Below, piece by piece: positions 26,866-36,665 of a stretch of DNA of 64,000 bases. Both the position numbers and the translations under genes were made by a program. Source of the stretch: Aeoliella straminimaris (GTDB taxonomy: Bacteria > Planctomycetota > Planctomycetia > Pirellulales > Lacipirellulaceae). Under the pieces are notes generated by a model. It worked only from the letters and a program-made list of their open reading frames with translations, had not been told where the DNA came from and did not search any database. Location of the stretch: assembly GCF_024054565.1 (NCBI RefSeq), contig NZ_JAMXLR010000055.1:1-64000 (forward strand), given 5' to 3'. Numbering within the stretch: position 1 is the stretch's first letter; the number at the start of each line of letters is the position of its first letter.

Positions 26866-28350
26866 TCAGGCAAGAATCTCTCGAATCACAGTGGCCGGCT
26901 TCACACCTGTCAACTTCTGCGTCAGGCCTTGGAATGCAAAGGTCAGCTTGGTGTGATCCATGCCGAGCAGATGCAGTAGTGTGGCATGAAAGTCGCGAAG
27001 ATGTACCGGATGGCTCGCGGCCGTATAGCCCAGCGGATCCGTTTCTCCAAGGGTAAAGCCTGACTTTACCCCAGCGCCGGCCATCCACAAGGTGAAGACC
27101 TTGGGATTGTGATCGCGCCCCATGAACCGCATTTCAGCACCACCGCGATTCTCGCGCATGGAAGTGCGGCCGAACTCGCCACTCCAGACGACCAGCGTAT
27201 CTTCGAACATTCCTCGTTGCTTGAGATCCGCCAGGAGCGCAGCGATCGGCTGATCGACCTGCTTGCATTTTCTCGAGAGACCAATGCTCAACGACTCGGA
27301 TTCGTTCGATCCGTGAGTATCCCAGCCCCAATCGTAGAGTTGAATGAACCGCACACCACGTTCTGCAAGGCGCCGTGCCAACAAGCAATTGTTGGCGAAA
27401 GATTCCACACCAGGCTCCGCCCCATAGGCTTGCTGCACGCTACTGGACTCTTGCGAAATATCCATGGCCTCGGGAGCAGCCATCTGCATGCGGAAGGCGA
27501 GTTCATACTGATCGATCCGCGTTAATGTCTCCGGATCGCCAAACTCGGCATAGGAAGCTTCGTTGAGAGTTTTTAACGTGTTCAGCAGCACTCTGCGGTC
27601 GCTCCGGCTTTCGCCTTCGGGATTTAAAAGGTTCAATACCGGAGGTCCCTTAGAGCGACATTGAACACCTTGATACACCGATGGCAAAAACCCGTTGCTC
27701 CACAGGGCCTTGCCAACCCGTGGCAAACGTCCGCCGGACAGCAGGACGATAAAGCCCGGCAGATCGGCGTTGTCCGACCCCAAGCCCCATGTCACCCACG
27801 ATCCAATGGAGGGATAGCCAATTCGCGGTTGCCCAGTGTGTACCATCAACTGGGCTGGACCATGATTGAACTGGTCGGTCTGCATCGTCTTGATGAAGCA
27901 CAAATCGTCGGTATGCTGAGCGAGGTGCGGCAAGCGGTCGCTGACCCATGCGCCACTTTGGCCATGCTGCGCGAAGGGGTACTGAGGCCCCAGCATTCGT
28001 GGAACACCCTGGATGAATGCAAATCGTTCTCCTTCCAGGAACTCCGCCGGGCACTCTTTGCCATCGTACTTCTGCAACTCCGGTTTGTAGTCGAACAACT
28101 CCAACTGGCTTGGAGCGCCAATCATATGCAGGAAGATGATCCGTTTGACCTTTGCCGGTTGATTGGATGGATGGACCGATAACGATGGAGCACTGACATC
28201 ACCGGCACTTCCTCGAGCGTCGGATGCATGTCCCTGCGCAGCCAGCCACAAGGCACCAACGCCCGTCGTGCAATTGGCAAGGAACGTGCGGCGGGACGCC
28301 AGCGACGTAAGGCGACGGTGAGTTTCAACCTGGAGATTGCGTAATGACAT
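26866..28350 (-). CDS. DUF1501 family secreted protein
   Basis: A 494-aa DUF1501 protein (sulfatase-like alkaline-phosphatase fold). The N-terminus has a Tat-type signal with twin Arg (SRRTFLANCTTGVGAL). Family landmarks are FLHMIGAPSQLELFDYKP, YPSIGSWVTWGLG, GVRFIQLYDWGWDTH, VVWSGEFGRTSMREN and GRDHNPKVFTLWMAGAGVK. DUF1501 genes are almost always paired with PSCyt/PSD1 genes, as here, where the partner ends 18 bp upstream. The pair is presumed to act together on an exported substrate, possibly sulfated or phosphorylated polymers, but no activity has been firmly assigned. Confidence 0.93.
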   Translation of the reverse strand: MSLRNLQVETHRRLTSLASRRTFLANCTTGVGALWLAAQGHASDARGSAGDVSAPSLSVHPSNQPAKVKRIIFLHMIGAPSQLELFDYKPELQKYDGKECPAEFLEGERFAFIQGVPRMLGPQYPFAQHGQSGAWVSDRLPHLAQHTDDLCFIKTMQTDQFNHGPAQLMVHTGQPRIGYPSIGSWVTWGLGSDNADLPGFIVLLSGGRLPRVGKALWSNGFLPSVYQGVQCRSKGPPVLNLLNPEGESRSDRRVLLNTLKTLNEASYAEFGDPETLTRIDQYELAFRMQMAAPEAMDISQESSSVQQAYGAEPGVESFANNCLLARRLAERGVRFIQLYDWGWDTHGSNESESLSIGLSRKCKQVDQPIAALLADLKQRGMFEDTLVVWSGEFGRTSMRENRGGAEMRFMGRDHNPKVFTLWMAGAGVKSGFTLGETDPLGYTAASHPVHLRDFHATLLHLLGMDHTKLTFAFQGLTQKLTGVKPATVIREILA

Positions 28351-28368
28351 GGAAGATTGAAATACAGA

Positions 28369-31254
28369 CTATTTGGTCAGCACTTCGTCGAGGTTAAGCA
28401 GGGCAGTCGCCACTGCGGACAGGCCGCGGTCGCCTAGTCGGCGACCAAGGCTGGTGAGGGCGCTGAGTTCGTCCTCGTTGGGACTTCTGCAAGTGGCTCT
28501 CTCAAATCCCCAAATGATCTGGTCATTTAGGGTATCGCCATGTTTTCGCATCTCAGCAGCCAATGCGGTGGCGCATTCCGCCATGGTCTCGCTATTCAAC
28601 ATTTCCAGCGCCTGCAGGGGGGTGTTGGATCTCAGGCGTCGAGGCGAGCAGAACTCGCGAGATGGCTGGTCGAACGTGGCATACATCGGGTAAGGAATGC
28701 TTCGCTTCGTATATGTGTAGATCGAGCGACGATACCGGCTGGGGTCCCCCGGCTCCGTCGCTGGCCATCTGTCGCCCACGAACGGTTGCCAAACCTCCGC
28801 GGGAATCGGGGGACGAACGGGAGGACCATACATGTCCGAATTCAGAAGGCCGGAAATGGCCAAAGCCTGGTCTCGAATGGTCTCCGCCGACAGACGTTGC
28901 TTGGGACCACGTGAAATGAGTCTGTTGTGGGGATCACGTTCCAACAGTTCGGGAGTAATCTTACTGCTCTGACGATAGGTACTCGAAAGCACGATCTCAC
29001 GCAGCACGCTCTTGATGCTCCAGTCAAAGTCGTCTTGAAACTGAACCGCCAAATAGTCCAGGAGTTCTGGATCAGACGGCGGCTCGCCGGAGGTCCCAAA
29101 ATCCTCTTCCGTCTCTACCAACCCCACACCAAACAACCGTGCCCAGAGTCGGTTGACCGCTACACGGGCAGTTAGTGGATTGTCAGGCGAAACCAGCCAG
29201 TCGGCTAGCGCTTTGCGATTGGGCTCAACACCGGTGGGCAAGTCAGGCAGACTCTCCGGCACATCCGGGTCGACTTGCTCGCCTTTGTCAAGGAAAGCTC
29301 CCCGAATGAAGACATGTGTTTGGCGGGCGAGATGCCTCGGACGTTCGCGCAGAACAGGCGTGTTGACGGATCGAATATCGCGTCGCTTTTCTTTGAGCTG
29401 CGCCAACTGCTCGAGTTCGGCCAACATGCCCTCGCTCGAGACCGTGTCCGTAAACCGAGGATCATCGGACACGGACACATGACCGCGATCGGTCACTAGT
29501 CCAAACGCTCCCACGGAGACCACGTTGTGCGAGAGAGTGATGCGAAGCGTGTCGCCGGGTGCCACCGATAGGGGCTCACGGAGCACAAAGGCTGCGGCAC
29601 GAGGATAGTAGATGCGGGAATAAGCCCCAAAGCCGCGATGCGACTTTTCATCCAAGCTTTCCTGGGGATCGAACAGTGGGTGAGGTTCGTCCCCAAATAC
29701 GCGGGCAAAAGTGATGGGCTGCGCCGTCGGGTCTGCTGCCGAGACCAATTCGGCGGCGACATGAGACCAAACAAAGCCCCACTCGGAGTCTGCGATGGCC
29801 TTGTCCCGATCCTGTGGCACCCCGGTCAGCCGAATCGCGGTGATTTGACGCGGCTCGTCGAAGGTCGTCTCCACGGTTATCGGCGTACGCACTGTTACCG
29901 TTCCTACGGTCCGAAACTCACCATGGCCGTTGTGGACCTCGGTCTTCACCACCGTGGAATTACTCGTACTGGCAACCAGTTGCTTGATTGGTGTCCAAGC
30001 ACTGCTGTCCGAAAGGAGCTTGTATCCCCGTCGCCAGATCGATTCCTCCAGATCAGCAATTTGATGATCCAGGGCGCCTGCCTTTTCGTGGTCGCTTGGA
30101 TTCAGAGGCGCGCCGAGTAGCGGAGCATCGCTGCCCAGATCGGTGTCGACCGTATTGTTAAAGAAGGCTACGAACTGGTAATATTCTTCGTGTTTGAATG
30201 GCTCGTAGGGGTGGCTATGGCACTGGGCGCACTCAAAAGTCATTCCCTGCCACGTATGCCATACGGTATTGACGCGATCGAGCACGGCGGCAACGCGAAA
30301 CTCTTCATCGTCTGTACCTCCCTCTTCGTTCGTCTGGGTCAGCCGATGGCATGCGGTTGCCAGAATGTCGCCGGGGGTGGCATCGGGGAGCATATCGCCT
30401 GCAATCTGCTTGGCCGTAAACTCATCGTAGGGCAGATCGTCGTTGAAGGCACGAATCACCCAATCTCGATACGCCCAGATGGTCCTGGGCGCGTCGAGCC
30501 CCAGCCCCTGCGAATCGGCGTAGCGAACCTGATCGAGCCACACGCTCGCCCAACGCTCGCCGAAGTGGGGCGAACTCAATAGTCGATCAACGGTCGACTC
30601 ATAGGCGGCCTCCCTGTCGACCTTCAACAACTCGCCAAACTGCTTCAACTCGGCTGCGGTAGGAGGCAGGCCGGTTAAGTCGAGGCTGACTCGACGAAGC
30701 CAACGGAACGGCTCGGCTTCTTCTGATGGGGTTAGGCCCTGCGACTCAAGTTTGGCCAAGATAAAGTAATCTAAGTTCGTCCTAGGCCAGGCTGCGTTCT
30801 GCACTCCGGGAATCTCCGCCTTCACGGGCTTTTCGAACGCCCAATGAACGTGCCACTTGGCGCCCTCGGCAATCCATTGGCGAAGCAGCGCAATCTCGGT
30901 GTTGGACAATGGAGGACCATGGCCCGGTGGGGGCATGACCAGGTCGGAATCGGCTGAAGTTACCCGTTCGAGCAGCAACGACGATTCAGGTTCGCCGGGT
31001 TCCACAATCCAGCCGTCTGGTGCCACCACCTGTTCAGGATAGACGAATGAGATGTTAGCACTCTGCTTGACCCCACCATGGCATGCTGAACAGTGTGCGT
31101 TGAAGATGGGGCGTATTTGACTGTTGAAGTCAATTGCCGCGGACGAATCGCTTGCTAGCAGTCGTGTGGATCCGGCCAACACCAACACGGCGACCGCGAC
31201 GACAACAGTCGCGGTACCTCTGAGTGAATCAGGCAAATAGAATACGTATGGCAC
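28369..31254 (-). CDS. PSCyt1-PSCyt2-PSD1 planctomycete cytochrome-domain protein
   Basis: A 961-aa exported protein starting at a GTG (31254). After a signal/anchor (TATVVVAVAVLVLAGSTRLLA) the PSCyt1 domain has the heme motif CSACHGG and a later MPPPGHGPPL that may supply the axial Met. PSCyt2/DUF1549 follows (about 145-360; WPRTNLDYFILAKLESQGL, DLTGLPPT, ERWASVWLDQVRYADSQGLG). After a beta-rich insert, PSD1/DUF1553 runs to the end (about 690-930; NRLWARLFGVGLVETEEDFG, SSTYRQSS, NTPLQALEMLN). The predicted location is the periplasm. It is co-transcribed with the DUF1501 gene. The biochemical role is unknown; redox-linked polysaccharide attack has been suggested for the family. Confidence 0.95.
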   Translation of the reverse strand: MPYVFYLPDSLRGTATVVVAVAVLVLAGSTRLLASDSSAAIDFNSQIRPIFNAHCSACHGGVKQSANISFVYPEQVVAPDGWIVEPGEPESSLLLERVTSADSDLVMPPPGHGPPLSNTEIALLRQWIAEGAKWHVHWAFEKPVKAEIPGVQNAAWPRTNLDYFILAKLESQGLTPSEEAEPFRWLRRVSLDLTGLPPTAAELKQFGELLKVDREAAYESTVDRLLSSPHFGERWASVWLDQVRYADSQGLGLDAPRTIWAYRDWVIRAFNDDLPYDEFTAKQIAGDMLPDATPGDILATACHRLTQTNEEGGTDDEEFRVAAVLDRVNTVWHTWQGMTFECAQCHSHPYEPFKHEEYYQFVAFFNNTVDTDLGSDAPLLGAPLNPSDHEKAGALDHQIADLEESIWRRGYKLLSDSSAWTPIKQLVASTSNSTVVKTEVHNGHGEFRTVGTVTVRTPITVETTFDEPRQITAIRLTGVPQDRDKAIADSEWGFVWSHVAAELVSAADPTAQPITFARVFGDEPHPLFDPQESLDEKSHRGFGAYSRIYYPRAAAFVLREPLSVAPGDTLRITLSHNVVSVGAFGLVTDRGHVSVSDDPRFTDTVSSEGMLAELEQLAQLKEKRRDIRSVNTPVLRERPRHLARQTHVFIRGAFLDKGEQVDPDVPESLPDLPTGVEPNRKALADWLVSPDNPLTARVAVNRLWARLFGVGLVETEEDFGTSGEPPSDPELLDYLAVQFQDDFDWSIKSVLREIVLSSTYRQSSKITPELLERDPHNRLISRGPKQRLSAETIRDQALAISGLLNSDMYGPPVRPPIPAEVWQPFVGDRWPATEPGDPSRYRRSIYTYTKRSIPYPMYATFDQPSREFCSPRRLRSNTPLQALEMLNSETMAECATALAAEMRKHGDTLNDQIIWGFERATCRSPNEDELSALTSLGRRLGDRGLSAVATALLNLDEVLTK

Positions 31255-31365
31255 TATTGGTTTTGATTTAGCAAGACAATGTGTGCGTACCTACTGCAAC
31301 GGCGACAGTCTCTAACAACTGCCAGAGACGCCGGAAGCCGGCAAAACGCTGATCAGGTGGAGAGT

Positions 31366-31396
31366 CGCCGCTGCCGGAAGTTGACCGACAGCGGCG
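31366..31396 (-). terminator. Hairpin between the double PEP-CTERM gene and the PSD1 gene
   Basis: CGCCGCTG (31366-31373) and CAGCGGCG (31389-31396) are perfect inverted repeats; after one mismatch three more pairs extend the stem, leaving a loop of about seven bases. It lies about 40 bp past the stop of the minus-strand gene at 31437 and about 110 bp before the next start. There is no T-run, so it may slow or process the transcript rather than act as a full intrinsic terminator. Confidence 0.4.
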
Positions 31397-31436
31397 CTCG
31401 GTATCGGCTGTGAGACTACGCTGCCCGGTTGCAATC

Positions 31437-34271
31437 TCACACCCGTCGAAGTTTGATACGAATCATTCCTGCTGCGACCAGTATTGCCAGGATCGCGACG
31501 CTGTTCGGCTCCGGTACATTGGCCGAAGCAACCGCGCCACTGCCGCCACTGTACACCACGGCGCTAGGAGTCAGAGCGCCCTCGCCGACCAGTCCATAGC
31601 TGAAGTTAAGGTCCTGTGCATCCATCGCGGTGTTATAGATCGAGCCCAAGTCAATCGAGCTATTGGCTGGGATCGAAGTTACACCGAGCAAGAAGTTCTC
31701 GCTGAGCACCGAGTTGGCCAACTCGCCAGTCTGGCCGAAATTTTCTTTCCACACGTCGTAGTCAGCAGCGGTGTAAAGACCTCCAAGGTTGTTTCGCCAC
31801 ACGGTGTAGTCAACGATGTCGACGGTACCATTGCCGTTGAAGTCTCCAGGGTTGGTGCCCGCGCCATTTTCGTCCCAACCTTCGAGTAGGCTATCCCCAG
31901 CTTCGGATCCGTCATCAGAGCCGTCTACCGCATCCAAGTTCTGTTGGTCCAGGCTGTTCCAAGCCGAACGATCCAAAGAACCCGCGCTGCTGCGGACCTC
32001 GTAGTAGCTTAGGTCAATCGGCGCATTGAAGGTGTTGCTCAGCGACACCACCCCCGTGGAACGATCTACCTCCAGCACGAGAATGGGGTCCTCCACTGGT
32101 GCGTATCCGACTCCGTCATACCAGGATCGTTCGGTGGAGATCAAAGAACTGTCCGCCGCCACTGTGACATCCAAACCGTCTGACTCAGTGCTCCAGATGC
32201 CAAGCGGGGCTGCATACATATTCCGATTGCCGTCGTCGTCGTTACCCGTTCCCGTACCGGGAAGCATTGCAATCGAGTTGCCTGTAATCGAGTCGAAACT
32301 GGCAGCTTCGAAGCTCACTCCATCAGAAAGTGCCTTAAAGGAGGCAACCTCGCGGTCACCAAGCTGGAAGTCGATGTCCCAACCTGTACCGGGAGTATCG
32401 TCCCAATAGAATCCATAGATCTGGTAAAGCCCGGCAGCCGGCAAAGTAAACGAAGTAACCAGCCGGTCAACATCTTCGCTGCCGCCGCTTTCAAAGATGG
32501 ATACCGCGCTATCCGCTAACCAGGCCGAAGTGCTGTCGTTGGCAAAATTGCGGGCTCGCCAGTACCCATCGGCTCCATCGTTCGTGCCGATCACAGTCCC
32601 TCCACCGCCTGCATCCGCACTGTACGAGACAGCCCCCACACCCTCGACAACCGTGTTGGAAGGATCCGCGTCGATGTAAACGGCGTTCTGTGCCGTAGCG
32701 GTTCCGCTGAGGAAGATGAAAGTGAAAGCAAAGGCACTGACGGCTACCGCGCCGGCCGCCACGCGACGAAAGCGGTAACACAGACCTGCAATCATCAGTC
32801 CGGCGACCCAGGTAACTGTCGACGGCTCGGGTACTCCGGTTCCGAAGGCGGCTGCGAACGAGCCCAGTCCGTTCGCATCCTCATACGCCGTCTTGAACCC
32901 GACCAGATCGCTGAAATCGATCAACCCATTTCCAGAAATGTCGCCATACATGTGCGTCTCGCTACCAGTCATGTCAGTAAAACTGCGATGCATGTTACCA
33001 ATCAGGGTGCTGTAGTCGGATTCGTCGATGTCGCCATCCTGGTCAAAGTCGCCAAACTGCAATGATGTTCCGTTGACGAAATTTACCTGAATAGGGACAG
33101 CATGGTTGAGCACAGGGCTCGGAAGCGTAGGAGCTTCCAAGATTGAAGCGAACAACACACTTACGTCTTCGAAGGGAGAAGCAATCCAAATGTCGCCCAG
33201 GTCGATGTTCGTACCGGCGGGAATCAATGCCCCGTCTGAGTCGAGCCCCATCTCGTCGTCGTCGACTTCGATTTCGCGAAGCGACACTGCGCGAGCGGGG
33301 GTCGGAGCCATTGGGTCAGGATCGGTAACCGTCCAGGGATCGGTGTCACGGCTTTGATCTCCAGTACCATCGGTGTTTCCAGCGATCGTGATCCACTCTG
33401 ATGGATCCAATGTTCCCGCTGGCGAGTTGATTCCCAGACGTGCTACTCGAAAATCCTGGTCGGTCTCATTGATTAACTGGGCATTGCCCGTTGTCCGGTC
33501 GATCTCGATCCGAAGTGCAATCGGAGTCCCGGCGGGAGCATAAGCCATTCCATCAAAGAATGAACGCTGGCCGGGAGCCACGTCTTCCACGTCATCCAGA
33601 TAGATACGAATTTCACCGCTGCCATCTGCCTGATAGTTGAGTGCAGCGGGCCCCAGGAAGAGGTCGCGGTTGCCTTCCATGGTCACGGCGTTTTGAGTTT
33701 GAGTGAGCACGGGAGGAATTTCGATCGGATCCTCGTCGTCGTCGTCCGCCGTGGTGTAGTTATCCTCGGGTAGTACATCAAAGTCAGCATAAAGGGCGGC
33801 GTATCCCTGCGTTCCACCGTAACCACCTCGAGCGTTGAAAATAGGATTCGCACCCGGATTGGAAGTAGGGCCGGCCCGTAGTCCCCAATTACCCGGATCA
33901 CTCCAATAGGCAACATAGACGTCGTAGGAGGCGCCGGGTGTAAGCCCCGTAAGAAGCTGATATATTTCCGGGGTATCCTCGCTGGCCTCATAGATTGTGC
34001 CACGCGCGCCAAAGCCGTTGGATCGATAGCCCCATTTGCCATCTGTGAAGTTAGAGGCATCGCCACCGATGGCGTCGAGGGCATCCGACAAAGGACCTCC
34101 ATTGGCTGCAAAGAGGTTCTGTGGCGTAGTCGTGTAAGGGCTGTTTCCTGGCAACGGAAGATCGTCGCTACCATCCACATAGGTCAGGCCAACAGCACCA
34201 GCTACACTGCAAGACACGCAAGCCATAGCTGCAAATAGCCAGCAGCGAATGCCCGATAGCGAAATACTCAT
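31437..34271 (-). CDS. Double PEP-CTERM/dockerin secreted protein (apparent fusion of two proteins)
   Basis: A 944-aa open frame from the ATG at 34271, 4 bp after the BNR gene. The first half has a signal peptide (near CWLFAAMACVSCSVAGA), beta-rich modules, a full dockerin pair (GDFDQDGDIDESDYSTL and GDISGNGLIDFSDLVGF) and a complete PEP-CTERM signal (GVPEPSTVTWVAGLMIAG, then YRFRR) near residue 500. Without a stop the chain runs into a second signal-peptide-like segment (AGAVAVSAFAFTFIFLSG) and a second secreted protein with related repeats, GDFNGNGTVDIVDYTVWRN and a terminal PEP-CTERM (NVPEPNSVAILAILVAAG, then RIKLRRV). A GTG sits at the junction but has no evident RBS. It is probably a fusion of two neighbouring genes by loss of a stop. 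Confidence 0.85.
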   Translation of the reverse strand: MSISLSGIRCWLFAAMACVSCSVAGAVGLTYVDGSDDLPLPGNSPYTTTPQNLFAANGGPLSDALDAIGGDASNFTDGKWGYRSNGFGARGTIYEASEDTPEIYQLLTGLTPGASYDVYVAYWSDPGNWGLRAGPTSNPGANPIFNARGGYGGTQGYAALYADFDVLPEDNYTTADDDDEDPIEIPPVLTQTQNAVTMEGNRDLFLGPAALNYQADGSGEIRIYLDDVEDVAPGQRSFFDGMAYAPAGTPIALRIEIDRTTGNAQLINETDQDFRVARLGINSPAGTLDPSEWITIAGNTDGTGDQSRDTDPWTVTDPDPMAPTPARAVSLREIEVDDDEMGLDSDGALIPAGTNIDLGDIWIASPFEDVSVLFASILEAPTLPSPVLNHAVPIQVNFVNGTSLQFGDFDQDGDIDESDYSTLIGNMHRSFTDMTGSETHMYGDISGNGLIDFSDLVGFKTAYEDANGLGSFAAAFGTGVPEPSTVTWVAGLMIAGLCYRFRRVAAGAVAVSAFAFTFIFLSGTATAQNAVYIDADPSNTVVEGVGAVSYSADAGGGGTVIGTNDGADGYWRARNFANDSTSAWLADSAVSIFESGGSEDVDRLVTSFTLPAAGLYQIYGFYWDDTPGTGWDIDFQLGDREVASFKALSDGVSFEAASFDSITGNSIAMLPGTGTGNDDDGNRNMYAAPLGIWSTESDGLDVTVAADSSLISTERSWYDGVGYAPVEDPILVLEVDRSTGVVSLSNTFNAPIDLSYYEVRSSAGSLDRSAWNSLDQQNLDAVDGSDDGSEAGDSLLEGWDENGAGTNPGDFNGNGTVDIVDYTVWRNNLGGLYTAADYDVWKENFGQTGELANSVLSENFLLGVTSIPANSSIDLGSIYNTAMDAQDLNFSYGLVGEGALTPSAVVYSGGSGAVASANVPEPNSVAILAILVAAGMIRIKLRRV

Positions 34272-34275
34272 GATC

Positions 34276-36642
34276 TCAGTTCTCCATAGTCCGTGGTGAG
34301 GAGCAAGGCAACGACGAGTTTTGTGCTGCCTCGTGGGCAACCTGCCGGGTGGCAAGCTGCCTCGATTGCAAGCAGAAAAGACTGATTCCTATGCCCGCCG
34401 CCATCACAGCAGCGGGCTCAGGTACTTGATGCAGGGCGTCGGTGAGACGTCCGTTTCCAGTAATGCTTTCGAAAGCGATACGAAAATGGGCTAAGTCGTA
34501 GAAGTCGGTGACCAGGTCACCGTTCAAGTCACCCAGAGCGTAGGTCTGTGTAGGCAACTTACCATGATGGATCGTGCTCATGTAGCGCAGCAGGATCTGA
34601 TAGTCCTGAACGTCAACCACGCCATTGCCATTAATATCCCCCGCGAGCGAATCCGGGGGCGAAGCGAAGTCGACCGTGTAGAGTTCCAAGCCATTGAGCA
34701 CCACCGGATCGCCGGTGGTCGACTTTAAAATCAATTGCAGGGGAGACAAACCATCGGAAGAAAAGGCGATGCGGGCCGATGCCGTTCCTACCAGCGGATC
34801 GACTCCCGTTTCGGTGATCAATTGGCCAAGCGGAGTATCCTCCAAGCGTATCTCCATTCCGGATTGCGCAAAGTTCCGGTCATGACTGTACAACACTAAG
34901 TGGTAGCTGCCTGCCGCAAGAGTGTCGAATGTCAGTGACAACTCACTTTGGGCGAAGACAAAATCATCCTGCACGCGACCCAGCGGACCGGCGATATCGT
35001 CGCCACGATCTCGGAAACTAAGGCCGTCGCCTGCAATCTCCACTTCTAGGTCTTCCCCATCCGTCGTGAAGGCCATCGATTGTGGCGACGCTGCACTGGT
35101 GGAACCGGTGAACTGGGCAAAGCCATCCTGAACGATCTGCCCGGTAGCGCCGAAGTCCACCTTCAGCACTTCTTCGGGATTGAGATCGGGTGGGTTGATG
35201 AGAGCCACCACGTCGAGGTCGTAATTGGTGTAGGTTGAGTAAGTACCCCGCAACCAAGCCACGGCCACATTGTTTTCGTCCCAGGCGGGGATAATCGGGC
35301 GCAAGTTGTCCGTTGACGAGTTGTACGTCACTGGGGTCCACTGCCAGGTAGCGCCATTATCCACCGTGTCGCCCCGAAACACTTCGTAATGCCGCTTGCC
35401 ATCGGGGCCAATGAGCTGAGTCTTCGTTGCAGGATGAACATCGGACGAAATGAAGACCCGGTTGGGATTGTCCGGATCGAGGCCAATGTTACCCGTGTAA
35501 TCGTCCTCGCCTGCATACAGCTTGCTGCCGCCGTACGCCATTTCATGCACGTCCCAGGTTGTTCCTGTCCACCGACCAGAGAAATAGCGGTGATCGAAAC
35601 CGCCCGAGCCCGTGGGCACTCCGGCATCATCCTTCTGCACACTAAACGCGACAAAGGGTCTGCCTTGATCGTCGAGTTCAATGTCTGAAGTCCACGCCAC
35701 GTTGTCGGCATCGCCCGCAAACAGCTTTGTGAAGCTGTTGGGCTTGAGCGAGGAATTGCTCGTGTTGCTGAGCGGCCCCAGGTCGGTTCCATCCGTTTGA
35801 AAGACCACGGGCACTCCCTCCACGAGCTTGATGTAGCCGTGATAGATGCTGTTGTTGTACGCCCGCGGATGATCCTCCGTAGTAATGAAATGAACTTCGT
35901 CTGCGCCGTTGGAGGTATATCGCACGTAGGGTCGCCGACCATCGATGCCGGTATAGTTCGGGTCGCCCTGTAAGTCTGCCGCCGTCCAAGACATCAGCCG
36001 CCCACCATAACTCCACGTTTCGCCTTCGTCGTCTGACACGTTGTAGTTCGGGTTGAATCCAATGGTCCGCGCGAAGTTATAGATCCGGCCAGCCCCACCA
36101 TTGTCGTCGGACAAGCGATAGACGTTCGAGTAGGTCGTACCGGCATTGTTATCGAAGAGCTGAATGGGACCCCAGTTCGAGACATCGCCAGGTTGATTCG
36201 AGATGCGGTAATAGTGATAGGGAGTGCTGCCGTGTGTATTCCACACCGCTAGATAACGTCCATCGGGTCGAATGAGCAATGCAGCGGCATTGTGGTCGTC
36301 TGCCTGCAGGCTTGGGTCCAAGACGAATCGCTCAACTTGGTCAGACTGCAGATCGAGGGACACGATATCAATGTCACCGTTCCGTGCTCCTCCCGACGTA
36401 CCGCTGGCGTCCGCCACGCTGCTGAGGAGCAACTTGCCATGCGTGGGATCGATGATGATTCGCTCGTCTTCGAACCACGACCACGCGCCGTTGTCGTTCA
36501 GCAGTTTCAGCGACCCTACGACGTCGTCCTTGGCATCTGTATGGCGGTGGCCAAGCAACGCGCAGAGACACACCACTACACCAGCTAGTCGCCTGGCGCC
36601 GGTTTGCTTTGGTATCGAAATGGTATATGGCCGGGTGCCCAT
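34276..36642 (-). CDS. BNR_4-type secreted protein with dockerin and PEP-CTERM regions
   Basis: A 788-aa protein from the ATG at 36642. After a signal peptide, residues 45-480 match the BNR_4 beta-propeller family (NDNGAWSWFEDERIII, RPDGRYLAVWNTHG, YNFARTIGFNPNYNVSDDEG, TTEDHPRAYNNSIYHGY), which includes polysaccharide-lyase-like proteins. Residues 500-650 are a VDF/AGF-type beta module shared with other genes in this window (VDFGATGQIVQDGFAQF, FRDRGDDIAGPLGRV, LVLYSHDRNF). A dockerin pair (GDINGNGVVDVQDYQIL, GDLNGDLVTDFYDLAHF) and PEP-CTERM (QVPEPAAVMAAGIG) follow, then an unusual polar tail of about 30 residues. It probably binds or cleaves an anionic polysaccharide outside the cell. Confidence 0.88.
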   Translation of the reverse strand: MGTRPYTISIPKQTGARRLAGVVVCLCALLGHRHTDAKDDVVGSLKLLNDNGAWSWFEDERIIIDPTHGKLLLSSVADASGTSGGARNGDIDIVSLDLQSDQVERFVLDPSLQADDHNAAALLIRPDGRYLAVWNTHGSTPYHYYRISNQPGDVSNWGPIQLFDNNAGTTYSNVYRLSDDNGGAGRIYNFARTIGFNPNYNVSDDEGETWSYGGRLMSWTAADLQGDPNYTGIDGRRPYVRYTSNGADEVHFITTEDHPRAYNNSIYHGYIKLVEGVPVVFQTDGTDLGPLSNTSNSSLKPNSFTKLFAGDADNVAWTSDIELDDQGRPFVAFSVQKDDAGVPTGSGGFDHRYFSGRWTGTTWDVHEMAYGGSKLYAGEDDYTGNIGLDPDNPNRVFISSDVHPATKTQLIGPDGKRHYEVFRGDTVDNGATWQWTPVTYNSSTDNLRPIIPAWDENNVAVAWLRGTYSTYTNYDLDVVALINPPDLNPEEVLKVDFGATGQIVQDGFAQFTGSTSAASPQSMAFTTDGEDLEVEIAGDGLSFRDRGDDIAGPLGRVQDDFVFAQSELSLTFDTLAAGSYHLVLYSHDRNFAQSGMEIRLEDTPLGQLITETGVDPLVGTASARIAFSSDGLSPLQLILKSTTGDPVVLNGLELYTVDFASPPDSLAGDINGNGVVDVQDYQILLRYMSTIHHGKLPTQTYALGDLNGDLVTDFYDLAHFRIAFESITGNGRLTDALHQVPEPAAVMAAGIGISLFCLQSRQLATRQVAHEAAQNSSLPCSSPRTMEN

Positions 36643-36665
36643 CAAAGTCGCCTGCCGTCCGTCGG

